Part shown: positions 1 to 8,511 of the stretch, piece by piece
How the letters are laid out: the number at the start of each line of letters is the position of its first letter
How positions within the stretch are numbered: the first letter of the stretch is position 1
Source of the DNA: Promicromonospora panici
GTDB lineage: Bacteria; Actinomycetota; Actinomycetes; Actinomycetales; Cellulomonadaceae
Reading direction: 5' to 3'
NCBI RefSeq assembly: GCF_900608595.1
Contig: NZ_UWYY01000001.1
Location: 186,001 to 250,000 of the forward strand
DNA length: 64,000 bases
Translations under genes and position numbers: made by a program
Notes under the pieces: model-generated
The model's database searches: none
The model's input: only the letters and a program-made list of their open reading frames with translations
What the model was told of the DNA's origin: nothing

Positions 1-1239
1 TCCCTCCACCGGGAGACGGCGTCGGGTATCGCCGCCCACGAGCTCCACGCCGCGCCGGGCAACCCCGGTATCGCGGCGCTGGCCACGCTGCACAAGGTCG
101 ACCCGCTCGACGGGACGGCGGTGGCGGCCCTCGCCGAGCAGATCGGCGCGGAGCTGGTGGTCGTCGGGCCCGAGGCGCCGCTGGTCGCGGGTGTGGCGGA
201 CTCGGTGCGAGCGTCGGGCATCCCGGTGTTCGGGCCGTCCGGCGAGGCGGCCCGGCTCGAGGGCTCCAAGTCGTTCGCCAAGGAGGTCATGGCCGCCGCC
301 GGCGTGCCGACCGCGATGGCGCACGTGTGCACCGACGTCACCGAGCTCGCCGCCGCGCTGGACGCGTTCGGTGCCCCCTACGTGGTTAAGGACGACGGGC
401 TCGCGGCGGGCAAGGGCGTCGTCGTCACCGACGACCGCGAGGCCGCGCTGGCCCACGGCGAGGCCTGCCTGGAGGGCGGGAACGGCCGCGTGGTGGTCGA
501 GGAGTATCTGGACGGCCCCGAGGTCTCGCTGTTCTGTATGTGCGACGGCGCCACGGTGGTCCCCCTGGTCCCCGCACAGGACTTCAAGCGCGTCGGCGAC
601 GGCGACGCCGGCCCCAACACGGGCGGCATGGGCGCCTACACCCCGCTCGACTGGGCGCCGTCCGGCCTCGTGGACGAGGTGATGAGCCGCGTGGCCCAGC
701 CGACGGTCGACGAGATGGCCCGCCGCGGGTCACCGTTCTCCGGCGTCCTGTACGTCGGCCTGGCGCTCACCGGCCGCGGCACCCGCGTGGTCGAGTTCAA
801 CGCGCGGTTCGGGGACCCGGAGACCCAGTCCGTGCTGGCCCGGCTCGTGACGCCGCTGTCGGAGGTCCTGCTCGCGGCGTCCCGCGGCAAGCTGGCCGAG
901 CTGGAGCCCTTGCGCTGGCGCTCGGAGGCGTCGGTGACGGTGGTCGTCGCGTCCGAGGGGTACCCGGCGTCGGCCCGCTCGGGCGACCCGATCTCGGGCA
1001 TCGAGGACGCCGAGGCGCTCCCCGGTGTCCACGTGCTGCACGCGGGCACGGGCGTCTCCGAGGCCGGCGAGCTGGTCAGCGCCGGCGGGCGTGTGCTCTC
1101 CGTCGTCGCGCTGGGTGCCGACCTGGCCGACGCCCGCCGCCGGGCCTACGAGGGCGTCGCGAGGATCGACCTCAAGGGCTCGCACCACCGCACCGACATC
1201 GCCCTGAAGGCAGAACGCGGCGAGGTCACGGTCCCGTAG
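1..1239 (+). CDS. purD: Phosphoribosylamine-glycine ligase, 5' end cut by the window
   Basis: GAR synthetase, second step of de novo purine synthesis: ATP-dependent joining of glycine to phosphoribosylamine in the cytoplasm. The frame is open from base 1, and the residues before the first in-window GTG (121) already match the family (HAAPGNPGI at about residues 16-24), so the true start lies upstream, probably some 15-25 codons away. The ATP-grasp core is clear: VVKDDGLAAGKGV, VEEYLDGPEVS, the glycine-rich NTGGMGAYTP and the metal-binding VEFNARFGDPETQ. The C-terminal domain is complete and ends at TAG 1239. A long hairpin follows immediately. PurF, PurS, PurQ, PurL and PurM are elsewhere in the window. 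Identity is secure; only the start is unknown. Confidence 0.96.
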   Translation, partial: SLHRETASGIAAHELHAAPGNPGIAALATLHKVDPLDGTAVAALAEQIGAELVVVGPEAPLVAGVADSVRASGIPVFGPSGEAARLEGSKSFAKEVMAAAGVPTAMAHVCTDVTELAAALDAFGAPYVVKDDGLAAGKGVVVTDDREAALAHGEACLEGGNGRVVVEEYLDGPEVSLFCMCDGATVVPLVPAQDFKRVGDGDAGPNTGGMGAYTPLDWAPSGLVDEVMSRVAQPTVDEMARRGSPFSGVLYVGLALTGRGTRVVEFNARFGDPETQSVLARLVTPLSEVLLAASRGKLAELEPLRWRSEASVTVVVASEGYPASARSGDPISGIEDAEALPGVHVLHAGTGVSEAGELVSAGGRVLSVVALGADLADARRRAYEGVARIDLKGSHHRTDIALKAERGEVTVP

Positions 1240-1252
1240 CAGCCTGACCTCG

Positions 1253-1315
1253 GTTCAACAGGCTCCGGCAGAGCCATGGCCGCCCGGGTTACGGCTCTGC
1301 CAGAGCCTGCTGAAC
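1253..1315. terminator. Long inverted repeat between convergent genes
   Basis: Arms 1253-1275 and 1293-1315 pair over 23 bp with two mismatches around a 17-nt loop. It lies between the ends of purD (+) and the sensor gene at 1321 (-), so it can act on both strands. There is no T-tract, as is usual for actinobacterial terminators. Confidence 0.75.
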
Positions 1316-1320
1316 GTCAG

Positions 1321-3639
1321 TCAGCGCGAGACGCCTCGGCGTTCCCTTGCGGGCATGCCCGTGACGTCCATCAGGACGCCGATCATGCGCGCGCGGATGC
1401 CGGCGTCGTCGGTCACGGTGGTGGCGCGGCAGCGCACCCACATCTCGCGGCCGTCGGCGGCCAGCAGACGGTGCTCCAGGTCGAGCGGCTCGGTGGCGCC
1501 CGCGAGCTGCCGGGCGATGGCGATCTGCACGGCCCGGACGTCCTGCGGGTGCACGCGTCCGGTCCACTCCTCGATGCCGGTGCACGGGGCGTCGTCGGGC
1601 AGGCCGACCAGCGCCCGCCAGGTGCGCGAGTAGAAGACCTGCCCGGTGGCGATGTCCCAGTCCCAGGTGCCCTCCAGCGCCACGTCCTGGACCAGCGCGT
1701 TGCGTTCGACCTCGGTGCGCAGGTCGAGCACGAGCGCGCGCTCCCGGTCGGCAGCCTCCGCGAGCGCCGCCTGCTGACGTTGCAGCGACGTGAGGCGGGC
1801 CTCCCGGTCGAGGGCGACGGCGACCATGGCCGCCCAGTGGTCGAACTTGTCGCGCGAGCTGGTGGCGTGCGTGTCGACGCCGCCGCCGATCGCGAGCATG
1901 CCCCAGTCGCTCTGCCCGAACGTCACCGGCACCACGAACACGACGCCCTCGCCGGCCAGTGCGGGCGGAGGAAACTTCGCCACGGGCAGGTGGGTGCCCA
2001 CCAGGGCCGTCGCCTGCCGGGAGAGGGCGGTGGTGCCGACGATCTCGAGGGTGCGCGCCCCGTCGGCCGGGCTGGGTAGGGCGGCCGCGCCGGGCACGGG
2101 GGTGCCCTCGGCGTCGCTCCACAGGGCGAGCGTGGCCGGCCCGCGGTGCCCACGCGGGAGCCAGGTGAGGGCGCGGATCGCCCGGCCGTCGGCGTGCAGC
2201 AGGTCGAGGTCGAGCTCGTACTGGTCGGTGATGGTGCGTTCGAGCCGGCCGGAGCGGGCCAGCAGAGTCTGGGTACACCCGGCGCTGAGGGCGACGAGCA
2301 CGTCGGTGCCGGTCCGGGTGACCGCGCGGGCGCGGGCGGCCCGGCTCGGGGCCTTGGCGGTCCTCATGGATGCGGTCGCGGTCGCCGCCGCCGTTCCCGG
2401 GCCCGCGGCCGGCGACGACTGCTCGCCGCCCGTCGCCGTCAGCACCGCCGGCACCTGGTCCCGCCGCACCTGCTCCCGGAACTCGTCCTCGACCGACCGT
2501 AGCGCGGGGATGAGCTGTTCCAGCGCCTCGGGGTGGGGCCGCAGGGCACGGGTGCTCTCGGCGAGGCTGGTGAGCGTCGCCTGGCTGGGCGGCTGGCCGA
2601 GCGCGGCGGCGCTCCGGAACACCCGCTGCACGCCCCGCAGCCAGGAGTCGAGGTCGGCGCCGGGCCCGAGCCGGGCCTCCGCGCCGTCGAACGTCGCGCG
2701 GGCCACCTCGCCGAGCCGCCACCACGCCGTCGAGGCGTCCTGGGCGGGCGGTCCCTCGAGGAGGGCGCCCGCCCGGGCGTCGAGGCACCCGCACGACTCC
2801 CGGGTCACGAGCGTGGAGCGCGACAGGTGCTGTCCGGCGACACGTTCGCCCCGGATGCGGGCGAGGAGCAGCGATACGGCGAGCTCGCCGACCTGGTCGT
2901 GGTGCGGGTCGACCGACGCGAGCCGGGGTCGCACCCGGGCGCCGGCCTCGGAGTGGTCGAACCCGACGATCGCCTGGTCGCCAGGCAGGGAGAGGCCCTG
3001 GAGGCGCAGCGCGCGGGAGAACCCGATCGCGTTGCGGTCCGTCGCGGCGAACGTCGCCGTCGTCGGCAGCCCGGGGCCGCCGACGAGGGCCTGCGCCACG
3101 GTCGCGGCACTCGCCTCCTGGTTGTCCGCGGTGCGGTAGAGCCATTCGGACCGGGGCGTGATGCCGTGTGCGAGGAGCGTGGCGAGGTAGGCCTCGTGGC
3201 GTTCGACGATGTCGGCCTGCCGCAGGCTGCCGAGGAACCCGATCTCCCGGTGCCCGTGGGCGATGAGGTGCTCGACGGCGGCGCGGGTGCCGCCCGCGTT
3301 GTCCGGCGCGACCACCGGCGCGTGGATGCCGGCCGTACGCCCGCTGATCAGCACGATCGGCGTGCCGTCGGCCTCGATGCGGAGCAGTGTCGCCTCGTTC
3401 ACCGCCGAGGTGATGACGATGACGCCGTCGAGCTGGCCGAGGCCCACGGACGCCGTGCCCGGTGGACGGTCCGGGAACTGGTCGCGTTCCAGGTCGGCGG
3501 GGTAGGTCTGCACCGCGACGACGCGGTGCCCGTCCGGGCGGACGGTGCGCGCGATACCGGCGAGCACCCGTCCGAAGTAGTAACCGCCGACCACCGGGGA
3601 CAGCACCCCGATCACATACCTGCGCTTGCCAATAAGCAT
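1321..3639 (-). CDS. LacI-type periplasmic-binding sensor protein with C-terminal PAS domain
   Basis: 772 residues. Residues about 8-285 form a LacI-type sugar-binding domain of the Peripla_BP_3 kind (YVIGVLSPVVGGYYFGRVL; GHREIGFLGS; ATFAATDRNAIGFSRAL; IVGFDHSEAGARVRP), but no DNA-binding helix-turn-helix precedes it. A cysteine-bearing linker (ESCGCLD) leads to a long middle region, GAF-like around 480-590, a short probable coiled coil (LQRQQAALAEAADRERALVL) and a PAS fold at about 640-755 (WDWDIATGQVFYSRTWRALVG; WVRCRATT). The protein stops just after PAS with no GGDEF, EAL, kinase or HTH output. The start ATG 3639 suits the first beta strand; TTG 3672 is possible. It is divergent from a LacI regulator and the GH6 gene, so a carbohydrate-sensing role is a reasonable inference. 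Confidence 0.72.
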   Translation of the reverse strand: MLIGKRRYVIGVLSPVVGGYYFGRVLAGIARTVRPDGHRVVAVQTYPADLERDQFPDRPPGTASVGLGQLDGVIVITSAVNEATLLRIEADGTPIVLISGRTAGIHAPVVAPDNAGGTRAAVEHLIAHGHREIGFLGSLRQADIVERHEAYLATLLAHGITPRSEWLYRTADNQEASAATVAQALVGGPGLPTTATFAATDRNAIGFSRALRLQGLSLPGDQAIVGFDHSEAGARVRPRLASVDPHHDQVGELAVSLLLARIRGERVAGQHLSRSTLVTRESCGCLDARAGALLEGPPAQDASTAWWRLGEVARATFDGAEARLGPGADLDSWLRGVQRVFRSAAALGQPPSQATLTSLAESTRALRPHPEALEQLIPALRSVEDEFREQVRRDQVPAVLTATGGEQSSPAAGPGTAAATATASMRTAKAPSRAARARAVTRTGTDVLVALSAGCTQTLLARSGRLERTITDQYELDLDLLHADGRAIRALTWLPRGHRGPATLALWSDAEGTPVPGAAALPSPADGARTLEIVGTTALSRQATALVGTHLPVAKFPPPALAGEGVVFVVPVTFGQSDWGMLAIGGGVDTHATSSRDKFDHWAAMVAVALDREARLTSLQRQQAALAEAADRERALVLDLRTEVERNALVQDVALEGTWDWDIATGQVFYSRTWRALVGLPDDAPCTGIEEWTGRVHPQDVRAVQIAIARQLAGATEPLDLEHRLLAADGREMWVRCRATTVTDDAGIRARMIGVLMDVTGMPARERRGVSR

Positions 3640-3696
3640 GCAAATACACCCGTCTTCGTTGACGCTGTGCAAAATTCACCCGAGGGTGCATGCTAC

Positions 3697-4815
3697 GTGG
3701 TTATGGTCCCAACGCCGAGACCGAACGATCCCGAACTGTCCGATTGCTCGACACATTCACGGCGGCCGACGATTGTTGACGTTGCCAGGGCCGCCGGCGT
3801 CTCCACGGCGGTCGTCTCGTACACGCTGAACGGGCGCCGGGGCGTCTCGGCGACCACCCGCGAGCGGGTGCTCCGGGTGGCGGACGAGCTCGGCTGGAGG
3901 CCCGCCACGGCGGCCCGCTCGCTCCGCAGCGGGCCGGCGGCGGCCGCCCTGGTCGTGGTGCACGACCAGCCGTTCGGCACTCGCGCCGCGTTCCCGCTCG
4001 ACCTCGTGACCGGCGCGCTGCAGACTCTCGGTCCCGACACGCTCACGCTTGCCGTGCACGTCGCCGGATCGCCGGCGCACGCAGCGCAGCTCATGGACAG
4101 GTGGTGGACGGAGCGCCGCTACGCGGCGTTCGTCGTCACGGGAGTCCGGGTCGACGACGCGCGCCTGGCCACCCTGCGCTCCCTCCCCGTGCCCGCTGTG
4201 GTGGTGGGTGTCGCCGTGGACCCCGCCCCCGCCACCTGGCAGCACGTGGTGCTCGACGACGGCGACGCCTTCGCCCAGGTGGGCGCCTTCCTCGCCGACC
4301 TCGGCCACCGGCGGATCGCGATGGTCGCCGGGTCGGAGCATCTCGTCGCGCCGGTCCGCAGGGCCGCGGCGCTGGAGTCGGGGCTGGTCCGGTACGGCAT
4401 CGAGCTGCGCACCGTCGCGGGCGACGGCCCCGAGCGTGCGTCCGCGGCGCTGCTCCCGCTGCTCGCGGCCGCCGACCGCCCCACCGCGATAGTGACCGAC
4501 GACGACGCGACCGCCGGCCTGGTGCTCGACGTCGCCCGGCGGCTCGGCCTCGGCGTGCCGTGGGACCTGTCGGTCGTCGCCGGCACCGACTCGCCCGCGT
4601 GCTACCTGACGACGCCGTCGCTCACCGCCGTCCCGTACCCCGTCGAGGAGCTCGGCCGCGCGACCGGCTGGGCCCTGCGGACCGCGCTCGGCGCGGCCGC
4701 GTCCCGGCGCGTGATGGGGGCGGAACCGGCGGAGGGCGAGACCCCGCCGTCGGGCATCGTGCCGGTGGGCCGGCTCGTGGTGCGCGGCTCGACGGCGCCT
4801 CCGGCCGGTAGTTAA
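3697..4815 (+). CDS. LacI-family transcriptional regulator
   Basis: 372 residues. The N-terminal HTH with hinge (TIVDVARAAGVSTAVVSYTL, then the LacI-type R-x-RV and ADELGWRP segment) is followed by a sugar-responsive core: LGHRRIAMVAGSEH, TAIVTDDDATAGLVLDVARR and a C-terminal VAGTDSPACYLTTPSLTAV. The GTG at 3697 is preferred because GAGGG at 3682-3686 sits ten bases upstream; ATG 3703 is the alternative. It lies directly upstream of a GH6 cellulase in the same direction, and a perfect LacI-like palindrome overlaps its stop codon, so local control of the cellulase gene by cello-oligosaccharides is likely but inferred. Confidence 0.9.
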   Translation: MVMVPTPRPNDPELSDCSTHSRRPTIVDVARAAGVSTAVVSYTLNGRRGVSATTRERVLRVADELGWRPATAARSLRSGPAAAALVVVHDQPFGTRAAFPLDLVTGALQTLGPDTLTLAVHVAGSPAHAAQLMDRWWTERRYAAFVVTGVRVDDARLATLRSLPVPAVVVGVAVDPAPATWQHVVLDDGDAFAQVGAFLADLGHRRIAMVAGSEHLVAPVRRAAALESGLVRYGIELRTVAGDGPERASAALLPLLAAADRPTAIVTDDDATAGLVLDVARRLGLGVPWDLSVVAGTDSPACYLTTPSLTAVPYPVEELGRATGWALRTALGAAASRRVMGAEPAEGETPPSGIVPVGRLVVRGSTAPPAGS

Positions 4816-4822
4816 ACGTTTA
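4813..4822. promoter_or_regulatory. Putative LacI-type operator (TAAACGTTTA)
   Basis: A perfect 10-bp palindrome with the central CG typical of LacI-family operators. Its first three bases are the TAA stop of the LacI gene and it lies about 135 bp upstream of the GH6 start. A degenerate second copy (AAACGGTAGG) occurs at about 4843-4852. Role inferred from position. Confidence 0.55.
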
Positions 4823-4954
4823 GGACGGTTCTGTGCGGGCCAAACGGTAGGCAAAGTTGCGACATGCCACGGCGGAACGAGCCGCCGCGGTGCGTGTGTC
4901 GCTGCCCGGCCGGGCCGGGGCGATACGCGCTCGGTACGGCCAATGGAGGTCACC

Positions 4955-6358
4955 GTGTCATCAGCACCCCGCCGCACACGCGGCACGTCCCCACGCAGGT
5001 CCCGCAGCGTCGCGGCGGCAGCGGTGGGCGCTCTCCTCGCGGCTCCGGCGCTGGTCGCCTCGAGTGCGCCCGCGGTAGCACTCGAGGACAACCCCTTCGT
5101 CGGGGCCGGCCAGTACGTCAACCCGGACTGGTCGGCGCTGGTCGAGAACGCCGCCACGCAGGTGGGTGATGCCGGTCTCGCCGCCGACATGCGGGCCATC
5201 GCCGACGAACCGACGTCGGTCTGGATGGACCGGATCGCGGCGATCGAGGGCACCGAGCGGCAGCACGGCCTGGAATGGCACCTCGACCAGGCGGTGGCCC
5301 AGGCGGGCGGCTCGCCCCTGGTGTTCAACGTGGTCATCTACGACCTGCCGGGGCGCGACTGCCACGCCCTCGCCTCGAACGGCGAGCTTCCGGCCACCGC
5401 GGAAGGGATGCAGCGGTACAAGACCGAGTACATCGACCCGATCGCCGCCCTCCTGAACCAGCCGGAGTACGAGAACCTGCGGATCGTCGCCACCATCGAG
5501 CCGGACTCGCTACCCAACCTCGTGACCAACCAGTCCGACGCCGACTGCGTCGCCGCCGCGCCGTACTACCGCGAGGGCGTGCAGTACGCGCTCACCGAGC
5601 TGTACGAAGTGGGCAACGTGTACTCGTACATCGACGGGGCCCACTCGGGCTGGCTCGGCTGGCCGAACAACGCCACCGGCTCCGCCCAGGAGTTCGCCAA
5701 CGTCATCGAGGGCAGCACCTACGGGTGGGACGCAGTGTCCGGCTTCGTGACCAACACGGCGAACACCACGCCGCTGGAGGAGCCGTTCCTGCCCAACCCC
5801 GACCTCCAGGTCGGCAGCGGACAGGTGAAGTCGGCGAGCTGGTACGAGTGGAACCCGGACTTCGACGAGATCGACTGGACGGCGCACCTCTACGACCTGA
5901 TGGTCGCGCAGGGCGCGCCGTCGAGCATCGGCATGCTCATCGATACCTCCCGCAACGGCTGGGGCGGTCCGGACCGGCCTACGGCGGTCAGCACGTCCAC
6001 CGACCTCAACACCTACGTGAACGAGTCCAAGGTGGACCGCCGCAACCACCGCGGTGCCTGGTGCAACCCGGAGGGCGCGGGTATCGGCCAGCGGCCGACC
6101 GTGACGCCGTCGGGCCACGCCGAGTCGCACCTCGACGCGTACGTCTGGGTGAAGCCCCCGGGTGAGTCGGACGGCTCGTCCGTGGAGATCCCGAACGACG
6201 AGGGCAAGCGCCTCGACCGCATGTGCGACCCGACATACCAGTCCAGCGAGCTGGGCGGGAACTACACGGGTGCGCTCGCGGGCGCACCGCTGTCGGGCCA
6301 CTGGTTCCAGGCCCAGTTCGAGATGCTCGTCGCCAACGCCTACCCGGCGATCGGCTAG
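4955..6358 (+). CDS. Secreted GH6 cellulase (cellobiohydrolase/endoglucanase)
   Basis: 467 residues. A twin-arginine-like basic N-terminus and hydrophobic segment ending AVALED give a signal peptide of about 40 residues. The GH6 domain fills the rest: NVVIYDLPGRDCHALASNGE with the predicted acid Asp135 (the Asp before Cys), IEPDSLPNLVTN, DGAHSGWLGWP, LIDTSRNGWGG and WVKPPGESDG with candidate base Asp406. The family hydrolyses beta-1,4-glucan with inversion. There is no carbohydrate-binding module. The loop organisation looks more like bacterial exocellulases, but exo versus endo action is not settled by sequence. GTG 4955 is chosen because GGAGG (4945-4949) is ideally placed; ATG 4943 is in frame. 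Upstream are LacI and its candidate operator. Confidence 0.9.
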   Translation: MSSAPRRTRGTSPRRSRSVAAAAVGALLAAPALVASSAPAVALEDNPFVGAGQYVNPDWSALVENAATQVGDAGLAADMRAIADEPTSVWMDRIAAIEGTERQHGLEWHLDQAVAQAGGSPLVFNVVIYDLPGRDCHALASNGELPATAEGMQRYKTEYIDPIAALLNQPEYENLRIVATIEPDSLPNLVTNQSDADCVAAAPYYREGVQYALTELYEVGNVYSYIDGAHSGWLGWPNNATGSAQEFANVIEGSTYGWDAVSGFVTNTANTTPLEEPFLPNPDLQVGSGQVKSASWYEWNPDFDEIDWTAHLYDLMVAQGAPSSIGMLIDTSRNGWGGPDRPTAVSTSTDLNTYVNESKVDRRNHRGAWCNPEGAGIGQRPTVTPSGHAESHLDAYVWVKPPGESDGSSVEIPNDEGKRLDRMCDPTYQSSELGGNYTGALAGAPLSGHWFQAQFEMLVANAYPAIG

Positions 6359-6378
6359 CAGCGGTAAGCCGGTCGGGC

Positions 6379-6532
6379 GCCGAACCGCAAGTTTGCCCGT
6401 CGCGCCGTCGTCGAACCGCAAGACACACGTCGATCGAGGCACTAGTCGACGTGTGGCTTGCGGTTCGACGTCTGTCTTGGCGAGGAACTTGCGGTTCGAC
6501 GACGGGGTGGTGGCGACCAGCTTGCGGCTCGG
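6379..6532. repeat. Cluster of GAACCGCAAG repeats forming a large hairpin
   Basis: Five copies of CGAACCGCAAG or its variant: two direct (6381-6391, 6412-6422) and three inverted (6457-6467, 6488-6498, 6521-6531). The inner pair plus flanks (about 6410-6432 with 6446-6468) makes a stem of over 20 bp with one mismatch. It follows the GH6 gene and probably terminates its transcript. The direct-then-inverted layout matches the unrelated 16-bp repeat family elsewhere in the window. Confidence 0.75.
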
Positions 6533-6633
6533 CGGCCCCGGCTGCGCGGTCGTTCTGTCTTGCCGCGTGTCGCCGTCATCTCCGGGAAACTTGGGTGGCG
6601 TTAATATCGCCGCCTGTCGACAGGGGAGTGGTC

Positions 6634-7392
6634 GTGGCTGAACGCGTCACGTTCGAGAGCACGTCAGGGCCTCGGCTCGCAGGCATCATCGATCTGCCCG
6701 ACGGCGAGGTGCGTGGCTGGGGTGTGTTCTCCCACGGGTTCACGCTCGGCAAGGACTCGCCCGCCGCGGCGCGGATCTGCAAGCAGCTCGCGAGCGAGGG
6801 CATCGGGATGCTCCGCTTCGACAACCTGGGCCTCGGCGACTCCGAGGGCGACTGGGGCGACGGCTCGTTCACGCACAAGGTCGCGGACACCGTGCGGGCC
6901 GCCGAGTTCATGGCCGACCAGGGCCGGCCGGTGCACCTGCTGGTCGGCCACTCGTTCGGCGGCGCCGCGGTGATCGCGGCCGCCGGGGACGTACCAGGCG
7001 TGCAGGCCGTCGCGACCATCGGCGCCCCCATCCAGCCCCGGCACGCGGAACACAACTACGACGCCGTCCTGGGCCGCGTCTTCGACGAGGGCCACGCCCA
7101 GTGGATGGTGGGCGGGCGCGCGCTGACGCTGAAGCGGCACTTCGTGGAGGACGTCCGGCGGGCCGAGCTGCGGTCGAAGATCCGCGAGCTGAGGTCACCG
7201 CTGCTGGTCATGCACTCGCCGACGGACAGCACGGTGGACATCTCGAACGCCGGGGAGATCTTCCGGGAGGCGCGGCACCCGCGCTCGTTCGTGTCCCTCG
7301 AGGGCGCCGACCACCTGCTCACCGCGCCGGGTCAGGCCAAGCGCGCAGCGCGCATCATCAGCGCGTGGGCGGACCAGTACCTGACGGTGTGA
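6634..7392 (+). CDS. Alpha/beta hydrolase
   Basis: 252 residues, cytoplasmic, no signal peptide. Nucleophile elbow GHSFGG with Ser107, acid in PTDSTVD and base in GADHLL, and an oxyanion-region SHGFTLGKDS. The N-terminal stretch (RVTFESTSGPRLAGIIDLPDG) resembles the hydrolase half of hydrolase/OsmC fusion proteins, but no OsmC domain follows. GTG 6634 is chosen because AGGGGAG at 6622-6628 gives normal spacing; GTG 6628 would overlap it. Substrate unknown. It is alone on its strand between a repeat cluster and a convergent membrane-protein gene 13 bp away. Confidence 0.85.
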   Translation: MAERVTFESTSGPRLAGIIDLPDGEVRGWGVFSHGFTLGKDSPAAARICKQLASEGIGMLRFDNLGLGDSEGDWGDGSFTHKVADTVRAAEFMADQGRPVHLLVGHSFGGAAVIAAAGDVPGVQAVATIGAPIQPRHAEHNYDAVLGRVFDEGHAQWMVGGRALTLKRHFVEDVRRAELRSKIRELRSPLLVMHSPTDSTVDISNAGEIFREARHPRSFVSLEGADHLLTAPGQAKRAARIISAWADQYLTV

Positions 7393-7405
7393 CCGTCCCC
7401 GGCGG

Positions 7406-8107
7406 TCACACCCGCACCGCCGTCCGACGCCGCGTCAGCGTCTCCGGTGTCGAACGGTGCCCGCAGAACGCGAGCCCGTACAGGAACGTGACGACGACCG
7501 CGAGCAGCAGCACCTCCCCGCCGTCCTCCAGCGAGCTGAGGAGCACGTGCCAGACGCCGCGGTTCGTCGTGAAACCGTGCACGGCGTCGATCCCCACGCC
7601 GCACAGCACCAGGAGCGCGAGGAGCGCCGTCAGCACGCGGGACGCGGCCCGCCATTCGGGCGCCGCGTACCGGTAGGTGACGGCGATGGCCGTCAGCAGC
7701 ACACCGCCGATGAACGCGAGCCACGCGATCTCGCCGACCGGCTGGCCGTACGGGTACGGGATGGTGACGTTCGCCGAAACCACCTTGGCCATGCGCTCGT
7801 GCAGCATGAAGTAGTCGTCGGCGAGCAGCACGGCGAAGACGGCGGACCAGCCCGCGAGCACCGCCTGCCGGTGCACGACGGCGAGGTACAGAGCGAGCCC
7901 GGACGCCCATGCCGCGAACACGTATCCGACCACCTCGGGGACGCTGCGCTCCATCGCGAACCGGAAGCCGGTCCACTCGGGGATCCCGAGGAAGGAGTGC
8001 GTCAGGAAGATCACGTTTAGACCGAGGGCCACGGCGACCAGCATGCCGAACAGGCCGGCGACGGGGCGACGATCCAGCCCGAGGGCGACGGCGGCTCGAG
8101 TGTTCAC
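7406..8107 (-). CDS. Multi-pass membrane protein of unknown function
   Basis: 233 residues with about six hydrophobic helices (for example VAGLFGMLVAVALGLNVIFL, GYVFAAWASGLALYLAVV, VLTALLALLVLCGVGI). Between helices are acidic/His residues (DDYFMLHERM; DAVHGFTTNRG) that could bind a ligand or metal. I do not recognise the family. GTG 8107 is preferred because AGGAG (8116-8120) lies upstream; longer readings lack hydrophobicity. Divergent from purS and convergent with the hydrolase. Confidence 0.75.
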   Translation of the reverse strand: MNTRAAVALGLDRRPVAGLFGMLVAVALGLNVIFLTHSFLGIPEWTGFRFAMERSVPEVVGYVFAAWASGLALYLAVVHRQAVLAGWSAVFAVLLADDYFMLHERMAKVVSANVTIPYPYGQPVGEIAWLAFIGGVLLTAIAVTYRYAAPEWRAASRVLTALLALLVLCGVGIDAVHGFTTNRGVWHVLLSSLEDGGEVLLLAVVVTFLYGLAFCGHRSTPETLTRRRTAVRV

Positions 8108-8247
8108 GTGAAGTTCTCCTCGGAGGGGTGGCGACGTTGACGAACCATACGTTGACGTGGCCGGATGAGGCCGTGAGGAGACGGGGATGAGAGTTCTCTC
8201 ATCCCCAGTAGACTTTCCCCGGAATTCCCTCACTTCAAGGAGCCTTC

Positions 8248-8511
8248 GTGGGACGCGTCGTCGTCGAGGTCATGCCCAAGCCCGAGATCCTGGACCCCCA
8301 GGGCAAGGCTGTGGTCGGAGCGCTGCCGCGCCTCGGCTTCACCCAGTTCTCCGGTGTGCGTCAGGGCAAGCGGTTCGAGCTCGAGGTGGACGGTGAGGTG
8401 ACGCCGGAGATCCTCGCCGCCGCGCAGGAAGCAGCGGCGACCCTGCTGTCCAACCCGGTGATCGAGGACGTCGTGTCGGTGACCGACGCTTCCGCAGAGG
8501 TGACCGCCTGA
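8248..8511 (+). CDS. purS: FGAM synthase subunit PurS
   Basis: 87 residues, the usual PurS length. The small bridging subunit of the three-part phosphoribosylformylglycinamidine synthase links PurQ glutaminase to PurL synthase in step 4 of purine synthesis. Diagnostic pattern: [29 protein letters not shown] and NPVIEDV. GTG 8248 follows AAGGAGCC at good distance. The stop overlaps the purQ start (TGATG at 8509-8513), implying translational coupling. PurL is 34 kb away in the window. Confidence 0.97.
   Translation: MGRVVVEVMPKPEILDPQGKAVVGALPRLGFTQFSGVRQGKRFELEVDGEVTPEILAAAQEAAATLLSNPVIEDVVSVTDASAEVTA

Noticed and set aside
2533-3696. A 760-codon plus-strand frame extending the LacI gene upstream
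   Set aside because: The first 388 residues are the antisense of the sensor gene at 1321-3639 and show no family pattern.
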